Positions 59,792-64,000 of a DNA stretch of 64,000 bases are shown piece after piece (the first letter of the stretch is position 1; each line of letters starts with the position of its first letter). This DNA comes from Archegozetes longisetosus (taxonomy: Eukaryota > Arthropoda > Arachnida > Sarcoptiformes > Trhypochthoniidae), in the NCBI GenBank assembly GCA_018873245.2, contig JAEMBT020000006.1, positions 7,957,855-8,021,854 on the forward strand, in the 5' to 3' direction. Under the pieces are notes generated by a model, which saw only the letters and a program-made list of their open reading frames with translations, was not told where the DNA came from and did no database searches. The translations under genes and the position numbers were made by a program.

Positions 59792-62460
59792 TCAACTTTT
59801 GTCACAATCCGTATCAAATAAGCTATCAATTTCTCCGACATCTGTATATGATTCATTATTAATAGTGTATGAAAATTTATATTTTAATCTAACTTTTTCA
59901 GCTTTGTTGACATTTCTAGCGATTAACATGACTTGAGTTATAGCAGATGGAGGGACAAATGGTCTGTAAGGAGGTAATGTATTACCAGAAAGTGGCTGCA
60001 GTTTCACTCGCACTGACTAAATATTAAAAATAAATTTATATTCATATCAAATCAGATTTAATTAATCAAGATGCTCAAAGTCATACCTTTGGGACTGCAG
60101 CTAAAAAGTTGATTTGAGAAACTTGCAAGTGATTTGTGCTCACTATAGTTATGACCATCACACTCACATCAATTCGTGGGCAATTGGTGGCGAAATGCAA
60201 GATAACTTTTATATCATTTTTATCGTAAAGTGTTAGCGGTTTCAAATCACTCGGTTTTATCGAATCCAGGGGAACATTGATGTCGGTTAAAGGTTGTAAT
60301 GAATGATTAGCTTCGTTTTGCTGTATCTTTTCAGTTTCTACTGGTTGTGATGATACTGTCGAAACTGATGTTTTATTATTTGAATTTGAACGTAGTTTTT
60401 GCAATTCATTAAGAGAAGCCTTTGAAGATTCTGAATTACTCTTAATGGCATCGATTGGAAGGTTTTTCTTCAGAAGCGACTGACTCAAAGCGTTCAGTTC
60501 GTCCAATGCAGACATAGGTCCGACAGATTTAGATTTCTCTTCACTTTGAGACACCGATAAAATGGAATTAGAAGGTTTTATAGGTTCTGGAAGTAATATA
60601 TCATTAATCACAGGACTCCCGTTACAAGTTGACTCGATTTTAGATTTGCAAAAAATGTCTCCCAATTCATCAAAATTGGAAGTAGAGCTCGTGCTGTATT
60701 TATCAGTTATATTATCTTTAGACAAGTTCAGTGACGAGATATGATCATCCAATAACTCGACGTCATTCGATGAGGTAAGAGATTCGTGTTTCGGTGATGC
60801 TATATCCAAAAGACTCATTGGCTTGTTTTCTGATGCGCCAAAAACTAGGCTGTCTTTTGATTGATCACTTGATACAATACCCATTCTTTCTTTATATAAA
60901 TTAATTACTTTTGTTAGTTCGTCATCTGCATTGAATATACGGCTCATATTTGGGTCGTTATCACTTAGATCGTTGGCCAATTTAAATAATCGAATTCTCA
61001 GTCGCTCACAACTTTCGAACAATTCTTTCATGAGATCTTTTTCCTCAGTTGATGTATGTGTTGGGGAATACAGGGTTAACATGTCTGACAAGACATTTGC
61101 ATTGTTATGAACAGTTTCCAATTCTGACTCGAATCTAGCCTTGAGATCCATTCGCTTATCTGCCTCTCTGGCCATTGACTTGATCAGGCGATTGGCCGCC
61201 TCAAGATCTTCTGGTTTTCCACCTTGAAGTAATGTTCGCAATAGTTCGGCATTTTTTTCATCATCAAATATTTCGTCTTTAGGACGAGGAAGTGGAGGAG
61301 TCGGAGGCTTATAGTTCTTAAAATTTAAATAACACATTTAATCAGAAAACTTCGTCAAACTTTCTAACAAACTGAAAGTTTTATAAATTGTTGATAAGAA
61401 TTTAGAATTAAATAAACTTTTATTACTCATAAAGCTTATGATAAAAAGACTCACTGGTAATACATGTATGGGATCTTCAGTAACAATGCCTTGTTTTTTG
61501 AGCATCTGATATGCTTCAAATATTTTAGGCATTTCTTTTATTTCGAGACTCCATAAGAACATCAACTCAATCACCCTCTGTTTTACTTTATGCGACGATC
61601 TATGAGCCAAATACTAAAGAATTATTTAAATGAATGAAACGATCAAATTGATAAACCGGTATCAGATAAACTATTTTTATATATTAAAATTGAAATTAAA
61701 TCTTCTAGTAAATGATAATTAGAACTTTGATCACTTGTTGCTAGCTTTGAAAATCAATCTGAGTTAAAGATTATCATCAAAACTTCTGATTGAAAATCAT
61801 TGTATCTTTATGACAACACAAACATTAAGGTTAATTAACTTCTAAGACAAAATCGAGAAATAATTCGAATGAGGAATCAAATTCTTGCAAGACTAATTAT
61901 TTTGCAATCAAATTGAATTAATGCAAATCGGGTAATACCTTCGGTGAAACAACTTTTATTATTTCATTGAGAAATCGAAATTTTCCCACTTCGTCAATGA
62001 ATCGATGACCACAACTATTGATCAACTTTTCCAGAACCTATTGGTAAGAACAGAATCAAAATTTGTATACTTGCGAAACTCAACAGTGATCTAAAGATCA
62101 TGTTTTCTATGACTTAATTTTTAAAAGTTTTCAAGGCAAAACCAGAGTTAAAAATAATGAAAAATTTGATGGATGCAATTATAAAACGATTTGTAATAAT
62201 CAATACCATTAAGGCTTGTAATGATTCTCTTTCCTGAGGCGACTGTATCTTATGTGCTAAAAACCTAAGCGCGACTTGTGGCCCATCACTCATGTTATTA
62301 ATGGTTTCACACAATCCATTCATTATATCAGAATCAATCTCATTCTGCAATGGATTCGTTGCCTTTGCTGTCATTCAATCAAAAGATGAATCAAATTGGT
62401 GTGAATTAAAAATAAATATATACCTAAATAGATGTCAAGAGTGTTTTGATCGGTTTCCAT
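59792..62460 (-). CDS. GGA: GGA: Golgi-localized, gamma-ear-containing, ARF-binding protein
   Basis: Monomeric clathrin adaptor at the trans-Golgi network; ARF-GTP recruits it and it sorts acidic-dileucine cargo and ubiquitin. Exons: 62460-62424, 62367-62207, 62037-61939, 61613-61455, 61316-60087 and 60016-59792; phases agree, 636 residues (human GGA1: 639). VHS at about 10-150: ATNPLQNEIDSDIMNGLCET, LAHKIQSPQERESLQAL, GHRFIDEVGKFRFLNEII and EAYQMLKKQGIV. GAT at about 160-320: RPKDEIFDDEKNAELLRTLL, EDLEAANRLIKSMA, MKELFESCERLRIRLFKLA and DDELTKVINLYKERMG. A Ser-rich hinge follows. The C-terminal gamma-ear domain (about 500-636) has VPLDSIKPSDLKPLTLYDKN, VPKSVRVKLQPLSGNTLP, PPSAITQVMLIA and VRLKYKFSYTI. 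Divergent from UBE2S. Confidence 0.96.
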
Positions 62461-63420
62461 ATTAATAATAAATTAAAGGTTTAGTTTGGTTTAGAATAAA
62501 ACTGACTAATAAATAAAAGTAATAAGAGCATAAAATATTTTCTATTCTTAAGTTTAGTAAAAACTCATTATCTCTAAATTAGACACAAGTAACCGCTTTA
62601 AAAACCTGGTTGTATCCAAACAAATGTGAATGACTGCCAGTTTGGAGCACTTTGTCAGACAGTATTTGACGCTTGCTTCTTTACTATTAGACAATTATAT
62701 AGTCTGATGCCTTTCATAACGCTATGATTGCTATGAAAACTTGTTCCTTAATGAAAGGTAAACATATAAGCTGTAGATACCGTCAAAAACTTTATTTTGT
62801 TTATGGGATTCACGCAAAACAATCATTTAGAGGGACGTACTTAATGGACGAATAGTCTGGAATGCGATATACTATGAAATGAAAGGCCATTACAACCAAT
62901 GGTTGTATTGATGCCATTATTTGCAACAATAGATGAAGAAATTCGTTAAGATCGTTGATAAATATTTAAATTTTTGAAGATGTGAGCAAACTTTGCTTCT
63001 GTAAATCACTATTAGTCTATTTATGATCATTTGTAAATTAATTTTATCCTATTTATAAATGTAAGTCATTCATCTTAATCTTATTTAATATTAATCTCTT
63101 ATTAGTCAATTTTCTCATTTCTATTAATTCAAATTATATTTATTTTAATTTTCGTTTTAACTCAAATACTTTGGTCAATACTTTGGGTCAAAGTTTTAGA
63201 TATTAATTGAGCTATTGTTATTCAGTTGATTTAGAACCAATCAATAATTGAATTGTCATTCAACGATTCAATTATTAATTGAATATTTAATGAAAAGATC
63301 AAAATCAATAATGATTCATAATTTTATGACTTATTAATTATAACTTTTCAGATATTTAAAATTTAATCGATTCGTAAGAGGATTTCAGTATATATATATT
63401 GATTGATAACAACTAAAGTC
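62461..63420. promoter_or_regulatory. Head-to-head promoter region, GGA (-) and UBE2S (+)
   Basis: 960 bp between divergent start codons; it presumably contains both promoters. Strongly AT-rich from 63000 onward, with a short TA run (63392-63400) close to the UBE2S start that could be a TATA-like element (inference). Confidence 0.45.
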
Positions 63421-64000
63421 ATGTCAACCGTAAGTCTAGTATTAATATTGATTAAATTGATATGTAATTGAAACTGATTTCTTAAATGTAATAATACTTT
63501 AATTTTTAGCAAGCATCATCCAACGTCGAAAATTTGTCACCACAAGTCATACGACAAGTATCTAAAGAATTATCACAATTGATTTCTAATCCACCCGAAG
63601 GCATTCGTATTTGTATTAATGATGAGGACGTCTCTGATATTCAAGCAATCATTGATGGACCAGGTATTGAATCAGAACTTACATAATCCGTTTTATCACT
63701 GTTAAAACAAATGTCAATCATTTCGTAAAACCAATTAAGAATATGTATGAAGCTATGCACTAGATTATTGGCTGTTCTCATAGGTTCACAGTTTATGGAA
63801 TAACGATATTTTTTAACTATTCCTCAAATGCAAATATACTGACAAGCAAGGTGTGACATGATAATTCGATTTGTTTAGCGAAGCAAATTGAACTAATATA
63901 TTTTAATGAAAAATAAATAATTGTCACAGTTATGATTTTCTATAAACAAAAATGACTAAAGCACACATTTTCCTGCAATGTCTACAACAAATGAATGCAT
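63421..64000 (+). CDS. UBE2S: Ubiquitin-conjugating enzyme E2 S (5' part; continues beyond the window)
   Basis: E2 that extends Lys11-linked ubiquitin chains on APC/C substrates. Two exons are visible: 63421-63429 (MST, then GTAAGT) and 63510-63663, which ends in a split Gly codon before GTATTG. The protein so far, [20 protein letters not shown] followed by [20 protein letters not shown] and IQAIIDGPG, is very close to the start of human UBE2S (SNVENLPPHIIRLVYKEV..., PPDGIKVFPNEEDLTD). The active-site Cys, the rest of the UBC fold and the Lys-rich tail lie beyond position 64000; 63664-64000 is intron. Confidence 0.93.

Noticed and set aside
1-64000. CRISPR arrays, bacterial operons or prophage
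   Set aside because: The window is clearly eukaryotic; no spaced direct repeats of CRISPR type and no polycistronic layout.

Overview
This is eukaryotic nuclear DNA: AT-rich, with many short GT-AG introns, conserved animal genes, AATAAA poly(A) signals and small fold-back repeats. The gene set (nicotinic receptor beta1-like subunit, MBD2/3, Fringe, PTP-PEST-type phosphatase, FKRP) points to an arthropod. A glutamine in loop D of the nicotinic receptor, where insect beta1 subunits carry arginine, favours a chelicerate and most likely a mite or tick relative. The species cannot be fixed from the sequence. I joined exons by hand from protein similarity recalled from known families plus splice signals, and checked that codon phases agree.

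Layout. 1-10402 (-): 5' half of a nicotinic acetylcholine receptor beta1-like gene with large introns. 10906-11728 (+): MBD2/3. 13259-14079 (-): CCDC124. 14780-16741 (+): cyclin A. 17065-17989 (-): RBMX2. 18396-21569 (+): PEST-type tyrosine phosphatase. 21828-22109 (-): 93-residue unknown. 22588-25311 (+): proteasome subunit Rpn1/PSMD2, intronless. 25983-27530 (+): FKRP, intronless. 27833-29321 (-): KCTD10/KCTD13/TNFAIP1-type BTB protein. 29701-30506 (+): ZSWIM7/SWS1. 30818-34265 (-): TOM1. 36189-39669 (+): ODF3/CIMAP1-type SHIPPO-repeat protein. 40122-42603 (-): ArfGAP2/3 with one apparent frameshift. 42604-47995: gene-poor, with fold-back elements and a possible decayed gene copy. 48594-58220 (-): Fringe. 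59792-62460 (-): GGA. 63421 onward (+): start of UBE2S.

The genes are not an operon. Strands alternate almost perfectly, so most neighbours are head-to-head, with 0.3-1 kb shared promoter regions, or tail-to-tail. Loose functional themes are: ARF/clathrin sorting (TOM1, GGA, ArfGAP2/3); cell cycle and the APC/C-proteasome axis (cyclin A, UBE2S, Rpn1); Golgi glycosylation (Fringe, FKRP). This is probably chance proximity.

I found no clearly new biological system. The most useful second looks are the loop D glutamine, the ArfGAP2/3 frameshift with a nearby GC-AG intron, three fold-back/MITE-like repeat families, a perfect 34-bp palindrome, and the unresolved Fringe C-terminus.
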